Origin: Andreprevotia lacus DSM 23236
GTDB lineage: Bacteria; Pseudomonadota; Gammaproteobacteria; Burkholderiales; Chitinibacteraceae
DNA length: 64,000 nucleotides
Assembly: GCF_900176275.1 (NCBI RefSeq)
Contig: NZ_FWXD01000001.1
Span: forward strand, 62,001 to 126,000
Direction of reading: 5' to 3'
The notes under the pieces were generated by a model. It saw nothing but the letters and a program-made list of their open reading frames with translations. It did not search any database and was not told the origin of the DNA. Below, piece by piece: positions 43,012 through 51,173 of the stretch (positions within the stretch are counted from its first letter, which is position 1; each line of letters begins with the position of its first letter). Made by a program: the position numbers and the translations under genes.

Positions 43012-43194
43012 GATGGGGAAACTCGACAAGGGCTTGGCGCAGCGGGGGATTTTAGCACGCGTGGTGCGCTGGCCCGGTCGTGTGCATGCACCCGTGCGTC
43101 GGGCAGAATCGCCGCCGCAGTTGTTGCGTCTGGTGTAAGCTTGTCGTTGCGGAATACATGCTCCGCTGCCGATCAATTGCCTTTTCTGAACGCC

Positions 43195-44097
43195 ATGCCC
43201 GAACACATGTTGCCCGTGCGCAAGCAGGACCTGCAGCTAGGCCAGCCAGTGCCGTACGCGATCTTCGACGCGGGCGGCCAGCTGCTGATCTCGGCCGGGC
43301 AGACCGTGCGCAGCCCGGAATTGCTGGAAACACTGCAAACCATCGGCATGTACGCAAACCCGCAATGGAACCCGGTGCGCAAGCCCGCTGCAGCCGGTGG
43401 CGCACGCGTGCACCGGGCGGAGCCCACGCCGCCGCCCGCACCGACCGCTGCTGCGCGTGGTGCCGAGTTGGCGGCGGAGCGCAAGGTTGCCGAAATCAAG
43501 CTCATGCCCGGCACCTGGCTGCAGATCGGCGAGAACGGCGCCAGCGGCCGGCCGAAAACCAGCGTGCGCCTGATCGGCTGGGTGGAAAAAAGCACGGTGT
43601 TTCTCAGCAGCGTCAATGCGCAGGGTACGGTACTGCCGTTCCGTGATGGCGAAACGCTGTCGCTCAAGACCATGGCCGGGCGCGATGTGGTGGCTTTTAC
43701 CTGTGTGGTGAGCAAGGTCAGCTTCACGCCAGTACCGCATCTCATCCTCAGCTATCCCGAGCAGGTGCAGCGCCAGCAGCTGCGCAGCTCGCAACGCATC
43801 GATACCGATCTGATCGCCAGCCTGACCCTGGGCGGCAATACGGTGCCGGCGCGGCTGATCAATCTATCGGCCGGTGGTGCGCTGCTGGTATGCAGCACAC
43901 AGTTGCATGCGGGGTCATCGCTGCAGCTGGCATTCCGGCTGACTGCGGCTGGTACCGAGCACACGCTGTCGATCAAGGCCGAAGTACGCAGCAGCAGCCG
44001 TGCCGACGGGCAGGCCGGCATCGAGTTTGTCGAGCCGGGCATGCTGGAGCGGCTGGTGCTGGACAACTTCATTTATCACCAGCTGGTAAACGGTTAA
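43195..44097 (+). CDS. PilZ-domain cyclic-di-GMP receptor
   Basis: A 300-residue protein with a YcgR-like N-terminal domain (about 1-110), a beta domain (about 110-185) and a C-terminal PilZ domain (about 186-295). PilZ ligand motifs are visible: RQQLRSSQR (R193-R197 and R197-R201) and INLSAGGALL (N223, S225, G228). It should bind cyclic-di-GMP and act on motility or envelope. Start at 43195 or 43207 (MLPVRK). It is divergent from rep. Confidence 0.88.
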   Translation: MPEHMLPVRKQDLQLGQPVPYAIFDAGGQLLISAGQTVRSPELLETLQTIGMYANPQWNPVRKPAAAGGARVHRAEPTPPPAPTAAARGAELAAERKVAEIKLMPGTWLQIGENGASGRPKTSVRLIGWVEKSTVFLSSVNAQGTVLPFRDGETLSLKTMAGRDVVAFTCVVSKVSFTPVPHLILSYPEQVQRQQLRSSQRIDTDLIASLTLGGNTVPARLINLSAGGALLVCSTQLHAGSSLQLAFRLTAAGTEHTLSIKAEVRSSSRADGQAGIEFVEPGMLERLVLDNFIYHQLVNG

Positions 44098-44152
44098 GTC
44101 CGGTGGCGTTGTTGCTGTTGCTGCACGTGAACTGTGCCAATGACGAGCGATG

Positions 44153-44253
44153 GCGAGGCTCCCTCGCGGCGGCGAGGGCCGGGGGGCGTGGAATCAAACA
44201 GGGAGAGCCGCTGCGTCACTTGCAAAAACCGGTGAGCGCCCGGCTTTGCCGGG
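44153..44253 (-). repeat. Intergenic repeat copy C
   Basis: A 101-bp element on the minus strand: on the minus strand it runs CCCGGCAAAGCCGGG... to GCCTCGC. It matches copy B (40865) with about ten differences in 101 positions by hand alignment. It lies between the PilZ gene and the polysaccharide deacetylase gene. Confidence 0.8.
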
Positions 44254-44304
44254 GGTTTGATGCAGTCCACCTGCAGACAATGTGGCCCTTTGTCATGCCA
44301 GGCT

Positions 44305-44336
44305 CGAAAAAACGGCGGCGGATTGCGCCGCCGCCG
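44305..44336 (-). terminator. Intrinsic terminator after polysaccharide deacetylase
   Basis: On the minus strand the stem CGGCGGCG (44333-44326 complement) pairs with CGCCGCCG (44320-44313 complement), followed by T6 (complement of A6 at 44307-44312). It would end the gene at 44364-46028. Confidence 0.85.
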
Positions 44337-44363
44337 TGCCCTCGAGGCAGTATCTGTTGCTGT

Positions 44364-46028
44364 TTATTGTGCTGCTTGTGCCGTCACCGAGCCTGCCGTC
44401 GGCAATACATCGACGCGGTAAACGCTGTTACCCAGTGATTTCGCGGTCAGCACCTTGCCGGCCTGGCTCAAGGTGACGCTGTTGCCGGCCACCGTGAACT
44501 CCAGCGACAGCGGCGTGGCGTACTTCACGCAATTGGCATCGGTCGCCGGGAAGTCGACCTGACCGCCATTGCTGCTCAGTGCCGGGGCGCAGTAGTCGCG
44601 GGCAAAGCGGTAACGGATCACGCTGGACGGCGTAGCCACCCACAGCAGACCGGCATCGACCTTGGATTTCACGTAGTCGAGGTGGGCCTTGTAGCGGGCC
44701 ACCGGCACCGGTTCGTAACCATCGGTGGCGTTATCGCTCACGCCGTGCATGGTGCGGGTTGCCCAGCCGCCTTGCGCAATGGCCGCATCCACGTGCAGGT
44801 TGAGGATTTCGCTGCCCATCGGATAGAGCGAATACTGGCCCGAGATGGTGAACAGATCCCACTTCACCATGTACGGATCGGTGAAGTTGGCTGCATTGAT
44901 ACCCACCGGAGCACCGATGTACTCGATATTGCCGCCACCCAGGTCTCGGTTGGTACCTCGGCCGCCCAGATAACCCGGTGCGCTGCGCAGATAGGCCTGT
45001 GCCGCGTCGGTGGCGGTATCGTTCGGCCAGATGAAGTAGGTGGCTTGATAGCCGCCCAGATTGGTGGCGATATCCTGGCGCGAATCGCTGATCTGCACGC
45101 TGTTCACCCAGCTGGCATCGCCGCTGCCGCCCAGCGGATGGCTGCGCGAGTGGTCAACGATTTCATGGCCATGGGCAATGAAGGTTTGCGCCGTCGCCCA
45201 GTCTGTCGGCAGGCACTGGCCGGTAATGGCGCCAAAGCCGGCCACCAGGCCGCGCTTGGTCAGTTCAGGGTCAGCAATCGCAACCTGGGTTTGCGTGACC
45301 ACGCTGTAGCAGAAGTCGTCATGCACCATCGAATACGCGGCGGTGGCGCCGTTGCGCCAGGTATCGACCTTGACTGCACCGATGCGCGCCGGCACCACGG
45401 TCGGGATCGGTGTTGGCGTGCCGGTAATGACCGGGGTCGGGGTGACCGTGACCACCGGTGTCGGTGTAGTGACCGGGCCGATCAGTGTCCACGGGCCGTA
45501 CGGATCGTTGGTGGGGGCGCTGTTCTGGTTCCACCACTTGGCGCTGTACTGGTTGCCGTTGTAGATCACGCACATGCCGGTGGTGTAGGCCGGGCTGCCC
45601 AGCCATGGCACGCAGTTGCCGCTGACCGGCGTCGGTGTCACGGTCGGGCCGGTGGTTGGTGTGCTGGTGGGTGTCGGCGTGGTGGTGGGTTTGAGCGTCG
45701 GGGTGGGGCTGACGGTCGGCGTCGGGGTCGTTGTCGGCTTGAGTGTGGGTGTCGGCGTGGTGGTCGGCTTCAACGTCGGGCTGGGGGTGACGGTGACCGT
45801 CGGTGTCGGCGTCGCGCTGATGGTGACCAGTTCCCACGGGCCCCACTGGTCGGCACCGGGGACGTTATTCTGTGTCCACCATTTGGCACGCCAGTCCTGG
45901 CCGTTGTAGCTGACGACCTCACCACCGGTGTACACGGTGGTCGGGCTCCATGCCGATGCGGCCAGCGCAGGCATCGCGATCACGATGGCGGGTACTGCCG
46001 CCAGCAGACATCGTTCTAACAATCTCAT
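44364..46028 (-). CDS. Exported polysaccharide deacetylase with two chitin-binding modules
   Basis: A 554-residue exported protein: signal peptide (first 23 residues), CBM5/12-like module (about 26-68, AWSPTTVYTGGEVVSYNGQD then WRAKWWTQNN), a Thr/Pro-rich linker (about 73-134), a second CBM5/12-like module (about 139-183), another linker, and a NodB-like deacetylase domain (about 215-480). NodB motifs: HDD at 236-238 and HSRSH at 293-297 for metal, and WATRTMH near 423. It likely deacetylates chitin or a related N-acetyl glycan. The ATG at 46028 follows GAGGATGGAGCA. It is monocistronic. Confidence 0.88.
   Translation of the reverse strand: MRLLERCLLAAVPAIVIAMPALAASAWSPTTVYTGGEVVSYNGQDWRAKWWTQNNVPGADQWGPWELVTISATPTPTVTVTPSPTLKPTTTPTPTLKPTTTPTPTVSPTPTLKPTTTPTPTSTPTTGPTVTPTPVSGNCVPWLGSPAYTTGMCVIYNGNQYSAKWWNQNSAPTNDPYGPWTLIGPVTTPTPVVTVTPTPVITGTPTPIPTVVPARIGAVKVDTWRNGATAAYSMVHDDFCYSVVTQTQVAIADPELTKRGLVAGFGAITGQCLPTDWATAQTFIAHGHEIVDHSRSHPLGGSGDASWVNSVQISDSRQDIATNLGGYQATYFIWPNDTATDAAQAYLRSAPGYLGGRGTNRDLGGGNIEYIGAPVGINAANFTDPYMVKWDLFTISGQYSLYPMGSEILNLHVDAAIAQGGWATRTMHGVSDNATDGYEPVPVARYKAHLDYVKSKVDAGLLWVATPSSVIRYRFARDYCAPALSSNGGQVDFPATDANCVKYATPLSLEFTVAGNSVTLSQAGKVLTAKSLGNSVYRVDVLPTAGSVTAQAAQ
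45627..45812 (-). repeat. Thr/Pro linker repeat in the deacetylase gene
   Basis: This segment codes for residues 73-134, a linker rich in Thr and Pro with repeats of LKPTTTPTPT-like units. At DNA level it is a run of imperfect short repeats that could gain or lose units. It lies between the two chitin-binding modules. Confidence 0.75.
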
Positions 46029-46280
46029 TGCTCCATCCTCTTTTTTGATTTGACCTGGCTTGGTATCCAGCGACGCTGTGTCGCTGCGCGCTACTGTGGC
46101 GCGCGGAGGGCATGGCGGGAAGCCGGGATGGAGGGCGTCTTCACGGGTGACAGCGGGTTTGCGTAAAAATCCTGTTTAAACAGTGCCTTGGTGGCAGTTT
46201 TGTCTGCCGTGGATTCACGAATGGCAAGGTGTTTTTGCCTGTAGCATGCGCTACGGCGCACGCGCGGCATGGCGCAGGCA

Positions 46281-46307
46281 AACAAAAAGGGGGCCATTGG
46301 CCCCCTT
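46281..46307 (-). terminator. Intrinsic terminator after scramblase-like gene
   Basis: GGGGGCC (46289-46295) pairs with GGCCCCC (46299-46305) around ATT. On the minus strand the following bases are TTTTTGTTT, a good T-run. Confidence 0.88.
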
Positions 46308-46327
46308 GGTGCGATGCGCAGCAATGC

Positions 46328-46915
46328 TTACTCTTTCAGCACCATATCGATGCACATCACGGCGGCCACGATCATCTGGCGCAGCGGCGAATCGGCCGGC
46401 ACGCTCGGGTCTATGGTCAGCATGTAGTTGTCGGCGCTGGTGAACAGCTCTTTGCCCAGGCCGGCCCACTTCTTGGTGACGTTGCCATAGCTCTTGCCGT
46501 CTTGCTCGAAATCGAACTCCCAGCTGGTCCACTTGCCCTTGAGCAAGCACAGCGGTTTGCCGGTAGCGTCCTGCAGCTCGAACTTGCCGCCGATGCTCAG
46601 CAGCTTTTGCTGGAAGATGCCGATCAGGCGGTCTTGCTCGTCGAGCACTTCAACGCGCGAACGGAAGATGGAAATACCGCGCCGCACGCGCACCACCTGG
46701 CCCCCCGTCGGGGTAGTGACCTTGATGTCGAACGGGGTGTAGCGCTTGTAGTCGGTAAAGCGGAATACCTTGGTGAAAATGCCCAGATCCGGCTCGCGGC
46801 ATTGCAGCACGATCTGGCTGGTGGCCGGGTCATAGATGTCGTAGTTGTTGGCTGCCTTGAGCAGGCCGACATGTTCTTTGACGAAGTACTGATTCTGGGC
46901 AAGAGCTGGATGCAT
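46328..46915 (-). CDS. Scramblase / LURP-one-like protein
   Basis: A 195-residue soluble protein with the tubby-like barrel pattern of scramblase and LURP-one-related proteins: FVKEHVGLLKAANNYDIYDP, LGIFTKVFRFTDYKRYTPFD, EVLDEQDRLIGIFQQKLLSI and KLEDATGKPLCLLKG-like FELQDATGKPLCLLKG. Related plant proteins bind lipids or DNA; the bacterial role is unknown. It is monocistronic. Start ATG 46915. Confidence 0.78.
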   Translation of the reverse strand: MHPALAQNQYFVKEHVGLLKAANNYDIYDPATSQIVLQCREPDLGIFTKVFRFTDYKRYTPFDIKVTTPTGGQVVRVRRGISIFRSRVEVLDEQDRLIGIFQQKLLSIGGKFELQDATGKPLCLLKGKWTSWEFDFEQDGKSYGNVTKKWAGLGKELFTSADNYMLTIDPSVPADSPLRQMIVAAVMCIDMVLKE

Positions 46916-47017
46916 GCAAACACCGGATAAGGTTGAAAGTGACGGTATTGTTACTTACGGCGGGCATACGATATCCCGACACGCCTCTTGCCGCAAGTTA
47001 CCGGCCGCCAGGCGGTA

Positions 47018-47668
47018 TCAGCGTCCCTTGGGCGGGGTCATTTCCTTGGTCTTGTAGTCGCACACGTCGGCAATCACGCAGCGCCAGCACTCGGGCCGGC
47101 GCGCCTTGCACACATAGCGGCCGTGCAGGATCAACCAGTGGTGGGCATTGAGACGGAATTCGGGCGCGGTGACCTTGAGCAACTTTTGCTCCACTACGTT
47201 CACATCCTTGCCCGGCGCCAGTCCGGTGCGGTTGGAGACGCGAAAGATATGCGTATCGACCGCAATGGTGGGGTGGCCAAAAGCGGTATTCATCACCACA
47301 TTGGCCGTCTTGCGGCCCACGCCGGGCAGTGCCTCCAGCGACTCGCGGTCTTGCGGTACTTCGCCGCCGTGCTTTTCCAGCAGGATGCGGCAGGTTTCCA
47401 GCAGGTGCTTGGCCTTGCTGCGATACAGGCCGATGGTGGCGATATAGCCCTCCAGCCCTTCCTGCCCCAGTGCGAGGATGGCGGCGGGGGTGTTGGCGAC
47501 CGGGAACAGCCGGCGCGTGGCCTTGTTCACACCTACGTCGGTGGCTTGTGCCGATAACAGCACGGCGGTCAGCAGCTCGAACGGGGTGCTGTATTCCAGC
47601 TCGGTGGTCGGGTTCGGGTCCAGTTCGGCCAGTCGATGGTAGAGGATGCGGCGTTTGTCGTTGTTCAT
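47018..47668 (-). CDS. nth: Endonuclease III
   Basis: A 216-residue base-excision glycosylase/AP lyase. The helix-hairpin-helix LEALPGVGRKTANVVMNTAF, catalytic Lys in it, and Asp in VDTHIFRVSNRTGLAPG are present. The 4Fe-4S site is C-x6-C-x2-C-x5-C in CKARRPECWRCVIADVC. It removes oxidised pyrimidines. The ATG at 47668 follows the DUF2164 gene by 4 bp, so it is the last gene of a three-gene operon. Confidence 0.95.
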   Translation of the reverse strand: MNNDKRRILYHRLAELDPNPTTELEYSTPFELLTAVLLSAQATDVGVNKATRRLFPVANTPAAILALGQEGLEGYIATIGLYRSKAKHLLETCRILLEKHGGEVPQDRESLEALPGVGRKTANVVMNTAFGHPTIAVDTHIFRVSNRTGLAPGKDVNVVEQKLLKVTAPEFRLNAHHWLILHGRYVCKARRPECWRCVIADVCDYKTKEMTPPKGR

Positions 47669-47672
47669 GGCG

Positions 47673-47915
47673 TCAGCGCGGAGCGGATTCGGTCTGATAG
47701 CAATGGGCGGGCAGATCGAGCGCGCGTTCGTGCATATAGTGCTGCGCATCGGCAATTGCCTGGTTGTAGATGACAGGTGCCAGCTCGGTCATGAACAGGT
47801 CGAGCAGGCCGGCTGCTTGCAGGTTGCCGATTTCCTCGTCCAGATTGCGGTTGCCCCAGTGCTGGATGGCTGCAATCAGGTGCGCCTCCTGCGGTTTGTC
47901 GAGTTGCAAGGGCAC
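47673..47915 (-). CDS. DUF2164-family protein
   Basis: An 80-residue protein of the DUF2164 family, recognised from LQLDKPQEAHLIAAIQHWG, DEEIGNLQAAGLLDLFMTEL and APVIYNQAIADAQHYMHERA. The start is GTG at 47915, 2 bp after the DinB stop, so the three genes DinB-DUF2164-nth are tightly linked. The family has no known function. Confidence 0.8.
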   Translation of the reverse strand: MPLQLDKPQEAHLIAAIQHWGNRNLDEEIGNLQAAGLLDLFMTELAPVIYNQAIADAQHYMHERALDLPAHCYQTESAPR

Positions 47916-47917
47916 GG

Positions 47918-48454
47918 TTACACCTCGTCCGGGATCAGCATGGGCAGGTCGGTTACGCCGATATCGACGCCAGCCTGGAAGAACAGTGTGCTGGCCTGGC
48001 CGCGATGGTGGGTCTGATGATTGAACACATGCAGCAGCAACGGCGCGAACGCCTTGCGCATGGCAATGCCCTTGAAGTTCTTGTAATCCAGAACGACATC
48101 CAGATCGGCCGGCTGCAGCGCGGCCACCATGCCGCTCAGCGCGTCGTCCAGCACGCTGCGGCGGGCAATGTAGCTGTCGAGGTCCGCACAGGGGATGTCG
48201 TTCAGCCCATCGGGCGTAGGCAGGGCGGCCACGCTGGCCAGTGCGGCAAAGCCGGCCGGGTGATGGGTAAAACGCTTCAGCCAGATGGTATCGGCAACGA
48301 TCAGGTGATTGAGTGTACCGAGGATGGAGCCAAAGAATGCACCCCGCTCCTGCGTCAGCGCACCGGCCGGCAGCTGGCGGGCGGCATCGATGAGCTTGGC
48401 GTTCATCCATGCGTTGTAACGGGCCAGAAGGGCAAATTGTTCAAGCTGGGACAT
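47918..48454 (-). CDS. DinB-family protein
   Basis: A 178-residue four-helix-bundle protein of the DinB/DfsB group. The metal-binding His residues are in GTLNHLIVADTIWL and LLLHVFNHQTHHRGQASTLF. Members are often metal-dependent thiol transferases or stress proteins. The ATG at 48454 follows GGAG by 9 bases; 48460 is too close. It is the first gene of the DUF2164-nth operon. Confidence 0.85.
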   Translation of the reverse strand: MSQLEQFALLARYNAWMNAKLIDAARQLPAGALTQERGAFFGSILGTLNHLIVADTIWLKRFTHHPAGFAALASVAALPTPDGLNDIPCADLDSYIARRSVLDDALSGMVAALQPADLDVVLDYKNFKGIAMRKAFAPLLLHVFNHQTHHRGQASTLFFQAGVDIGVTDLPMLIPDEV

Positions 48455-48590
48455 CGGCATGTGCTCCACGGTTGGCAGGCTGCTGATCCTAGCAGGAAAG
48501 GTGGCGCTGCAGTTTGATGCGAGTGCCGGGCCCCGCTGCCGGCTACACTGGTAATCAATCCGGCCCCGGCCAGATCGCGAGGATGAGACC

Positions 48591-49673
48591 ATGCGTAGTT
48601 GGGCTTGGCTGTTGCTGTTGTTGATGTGTCAGGCGTGTGCCGACGATGCCGCGCAACTGCGCGTGCCGGATGGCTTTCGCATCAGTGCATTCGCCCGCGT
48701 ACCCGGTGCGCGCGGCATGGCACTGGGCGGGCAGACGCTGTTTGTCGGCAGCCGTGGCGACGCGGTGTATGCGGTGCCGCTGGGGCGCGACGGCAAGGCG
48801 GGCGAAGCGGTGCAGATTGCCAACGGGCTGACCCTGCCCATCGGGGTTGCGTTTCGCAACGGTGATCTTTATGCATCGTCGGTCGACCGCATCCTGCGCT
48901 GGCCGGGCATCGAGGCCAAGCCGGGCAAGCCGCCGCAGCCACAGGTGTTTTATGCCGGCCTGCCGGCCGAGCGGCACCATGGCGGGCGTTATCTGGGCTT
49001 TGGCCCGGATGGCTGGCTATATTTTGGTGTGGGCGCACCGTGCAATATCTGCGCACCAGAGCCGGATACCTACGCCAACCTGCAGCGCATTTCGCCCGAT
49101 GGCCGCAAGCGCGAGGTGGTGGCACGCGGCATCCGCAACACGGTGGGGTTTGACTGGCAGCCGGGCAGCAAGGCGTTATGGTTTACCGACAACGGCCGCG
49201 ACTGGCTGGGCGATGATCTGCCATCGGACGAACTGAACCGCAGCACGCAGCCGGGCCAGCACTTCGGCTATCCCTACTGCCATCAGGGCGATCTGGCCGA
49301 CCCGGAGTTCGGTGCACAGCACGCCTGCAGCGAGTTCGTGCCGCCTGCTGCCAAGCTGGGCGCGCATGTAGCCTCGCTGGGCATGCGCTTTTACACGGGT
49401 ACGCAATTTCCGGCGGCGTATCGCGGGCAGATTTTCATTGCCGAGCATGGCTCGTGGAACCGCAGCAGCAAGGTGGGCTACCGCGTGGTGCGGGCGCGGC
49501 TGGATGCGCAGGGGCGGGTGGCCGAAGTCGTGCCCTTTATCGAGGGCTGGCTGCAAGGGCAGGCAGCCTGGGGGCGGCCGGTGGACATCATCGTTGCACC
49601 GGATGGGGCTTTGCTGGTGTCGGATGATGAGGGCGGGGTGATCTGGCGGGTGGGTTATGAGGGGCGGCGCTGA
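48591..49673 (+). CDS. PQQ-type sugar-dehydrogenase-like (sorbosone dehydrogenase) propeller
   Basis: A 360-residue exported protein: a signal (LLLLLMCQAC) followed by a beta-propeller matching GDH/sorbosone-dehydrogenase relatives: RVPDGFRISAFARVPGARGM, GRYLGFGPDGWLYFGVGAPC, RGIRNTVGFDWQPG, FTDNGRDWLGDDLPSDELNR, GQIFIAEHGSWNRSSKVGYR. Such proteins may bind PQQ and oxidise sugars, but the exact substrate is unknown. The cysteine near the signal end is not a clear lipobox. It is convergent with the hydrolase gene. Confidence 0.82.
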   Translation: MRSWAWLLLLLMCQACADDAAQLRVPDGFRISAFARVPGARGMALGGQTLFVGSRGDAVYAVPLGRDGKAGEAVQIANGLTLPIGVAFRNGDLYASSVDRILRWPGIEAKPGKPPQPQVFYAGLPAERHHGGRYLGFGPDGWLYFGVGAPCNICAPEPDTYANLQRISPDGRKREVVARGIRNTVGFDWQPGSKALWFTDNGRDWLGDDLPSDELNRSTQPGQHFGYPYCHQGDLADPEFGAQHACSEFVPPAAKLGAHVASLGMRFYTGTQFPAAYRGQIFIAEHGSWNRSSKVGYRVVRARLDAQGRVAEVVPFIEGWLQGQAAWGRPVDIIVAPDGALLVSDDEGGVIWRVGYEGRR

Positions 49674-49678
49674 CGTGC

Positions 49679-50449
49679 TCAGGGCAGCGCCAGCAGCTGG
49701 GCGTAGTCTGCGGCATCGCTGATGCTGTTGTGATCGGTGTGGGCGAGGGTGTGCACCCGCACGGACTGGCGGCCAAATGCGGCAATCAGCGCCAGCGAGC
49801 GCCCGCGCGCAATGACCTGGTCATCGCTGGCCAGCAGTACGCTGACCGGGGCGCTGATGCGGCTGGCGTAGCGCCAGGACTCATATTTGTCTTGCAGCAG
49901 CCACGATACCGGCAGCCATGGAAACTGTTGCTGCGCGACGTTCTGCACGCTGTCGTACGGCGTGACCAGCACCAGTCGCGTGACCGGGCGCTGCGCGGCA
50001 AGCTGCACCGCCACGCCACTGCCCAGACTGCGGCCGATGACGGTAATGCTGGCATGGCGGGTGTGCAGCCAGTCGAAGGTTTTCAGCGCATCGCCGACCA
50101 GCGCGGCCTCGCTTGGCTCGCCCGTGCTGCCACCATAGCCGCGATAGTGCTGCAGATAGATGGCCTGATCGGGAAATGCCGCAGCCAGCAACGGCAGCGT
50201 TTGCGACGCATCCTCTGCATTGCCGCCGAAATACAGCACGGCGCCGGGGCCGCTCGCCGGGCGGGTAGACAGCTGCAGTCTGGCATCGCCCACGTCGAGC
50301 ATTAGCGTGTTGCTTGCGTTGGCAAGCAGGGCAGGGGCCGGGAAGTAGAGCAGCTTGCGTTGCCACAGATAGAGCGCGGCGCAGACTATCAGCCAGGCCA
50401 GCAGTACCAGCCGCGCCAGTTTCAGGGTGACTTTCAGCAAGGCGTGCAT
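49679..50449 (-). CDS. Alpha/beta hydrolase, membrane-anchored
   Basis: A 256-residue alpha/beta hydrolase with an N-terminal membrane helix (LARLVLLAWLIVCAALYLWQ) and the nucleophile elbow VIGRSLGSGVAVQLAAQRP. The oxyanion region FGGNAEDASQTLPLLAAAFP and the C-terminal HTDHNSISDAADYAQLLALP contain the His of the triad. The substrate is unknown. It lies 15 bp after the M24 gene, so it closes the folD-to-hydrolase run. Confidence 0.82.
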   Translation of the reverse strand: MHALLKVTLKLARLVLLAWLIVCAALYLWQRKLLYFPAPALLANASNTLMLDVGDARLQLSTRPASGPGAVLYFGGNAEDASQTLPLLAAAFPDQAIYLQHYRGYGGSTGEPSEAALVGDALKTFDWLHTRHASITVIGRSLGSGVAVQLAAQRPVTRLVLVTPYDSVQNVAQQQFPWLPVSWLLQDKYESWRYASRISAPVSVLLASDDQVIARGRSLALIAAFGRQSVRVHTLAHTDHNSISDAADYAQLLALP

Positions 50450-50464
50450 GTCGGGCGGCCTGTT

Positions 50465-51169
50465 TCAGAGCTCGACAAGCTGGTTGGCATGATCAAAGTA
50501 AAAGATGTTTTCGTGCTTGAAACCCCAGCGTCCATCCTGCTGCCGCACATGCGGCTCATAGGTAAAGAACGGCAGCTCGCCGAGCCGGGTGCCCTTGCCA
50601 CGTTCTATGAAGGTGCGGTCTTCACGCCGGGTGGCAATGCTATGCCCGACGTTGCCGAGGAAGTCGAGATTCTCGAACCCGGCTGCGGCAATCTGCGCGG
50701 CCGACCAGTCGAACAATTCGCTGCAGCGGGTGTCTGGTGTGACGAAATGCCGCATGGCAGCGTGCAGGCCGGTCAGAAAACGCTGGCCTGCTTGCAGCTG
50801 AGGGTCTGTGGGGGCTGCGCTGATCCGGCCGTTTTCGAGGTAGAAAGAGCGGGCGCAATCTCCCCAATGACCGTCGATGCTGGGGCTGAGGTCGACGGTG
50901 ATCAGATTGTAGTGGCCCAGGAGCGTGCGGCTGGCTTCATAGTCGCGGCCGGAAATGGACAGGCAGGAGCGCTCGCCCGCCAGCACGAAGGCCGGGCAGT
51001 TGTAGTACCACGTATCGGGGGCGCCCAGCTCACACAGCAATCGGTAGGCGGTCTGCGTAATGCTGTATTCGCTGTCATCCGGCGTGATGTGGGCTGGCAG
51101 TGCGGCCAGCACCGCTTTGGCGATGTCCTGTACGTGGCGATGGGCTGCAATCAGCGCGGTATCGGGCAT
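50465..51169 (-). CDS. M24-family metallopeptidase-like protein
   Basis: A 234-residue protein of the M24 pita-bread family (methionine aminopeptidase/Xaa-Pro dipeptidase). The metal ligands are seen in TVDLSPSIDGHWGDCARSF (two Asp), FLGNVGHSIA (His), and KHENIFYFD plus FFTYEPHV (two Glu). It lacks the N-terminal domain of long Xaa-Pro enzymes. A start at 51169 gives a typical short form; longer in-frame codons lack homology. It is 4 bp after rnfB. Confidence 0.82.
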   Translation of the reverse strand: MPDTALIAAHRHVQDIAKAVLAALPAHITPDDSEYSITQTAYRLLCELGAPDTWYYNCPAFVLAGERSCLSISGRDYEASRTLLGHYNLITVDLSPSIDGHWGDCARSFYLENGRISAAPTDPQLQAGQRFLTGLHAAMRHFVTPDTRCSELFDWSAAQIAAAGFENLDFLGNVGHSIATRREDRTFIERGKGTRLGELPFFTYEPHVRQQDGRWGFKHENIFYFDHANQLVEL

Positions 51170-51173
51170 GTGC

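Noticed and set aside
42397-43194. Long upstream extension of the PilZ gene frame
   Set aside because: It overlaps the divergent rep gene; the PilZ protein starts at 43195 and fits its family from there.
45627-45812. Short repeats considered as CRISPR or tandem satellite
   Set aside because: The units are imperfect, in frame and encode a Thr/Pro linker; no spacer pattern is present.
45616-45909. Gly/Val repeat protein on the plus strand
   Set aside because: It is the complement of the Thr/Pro linker repeat in the deacetylase gene.
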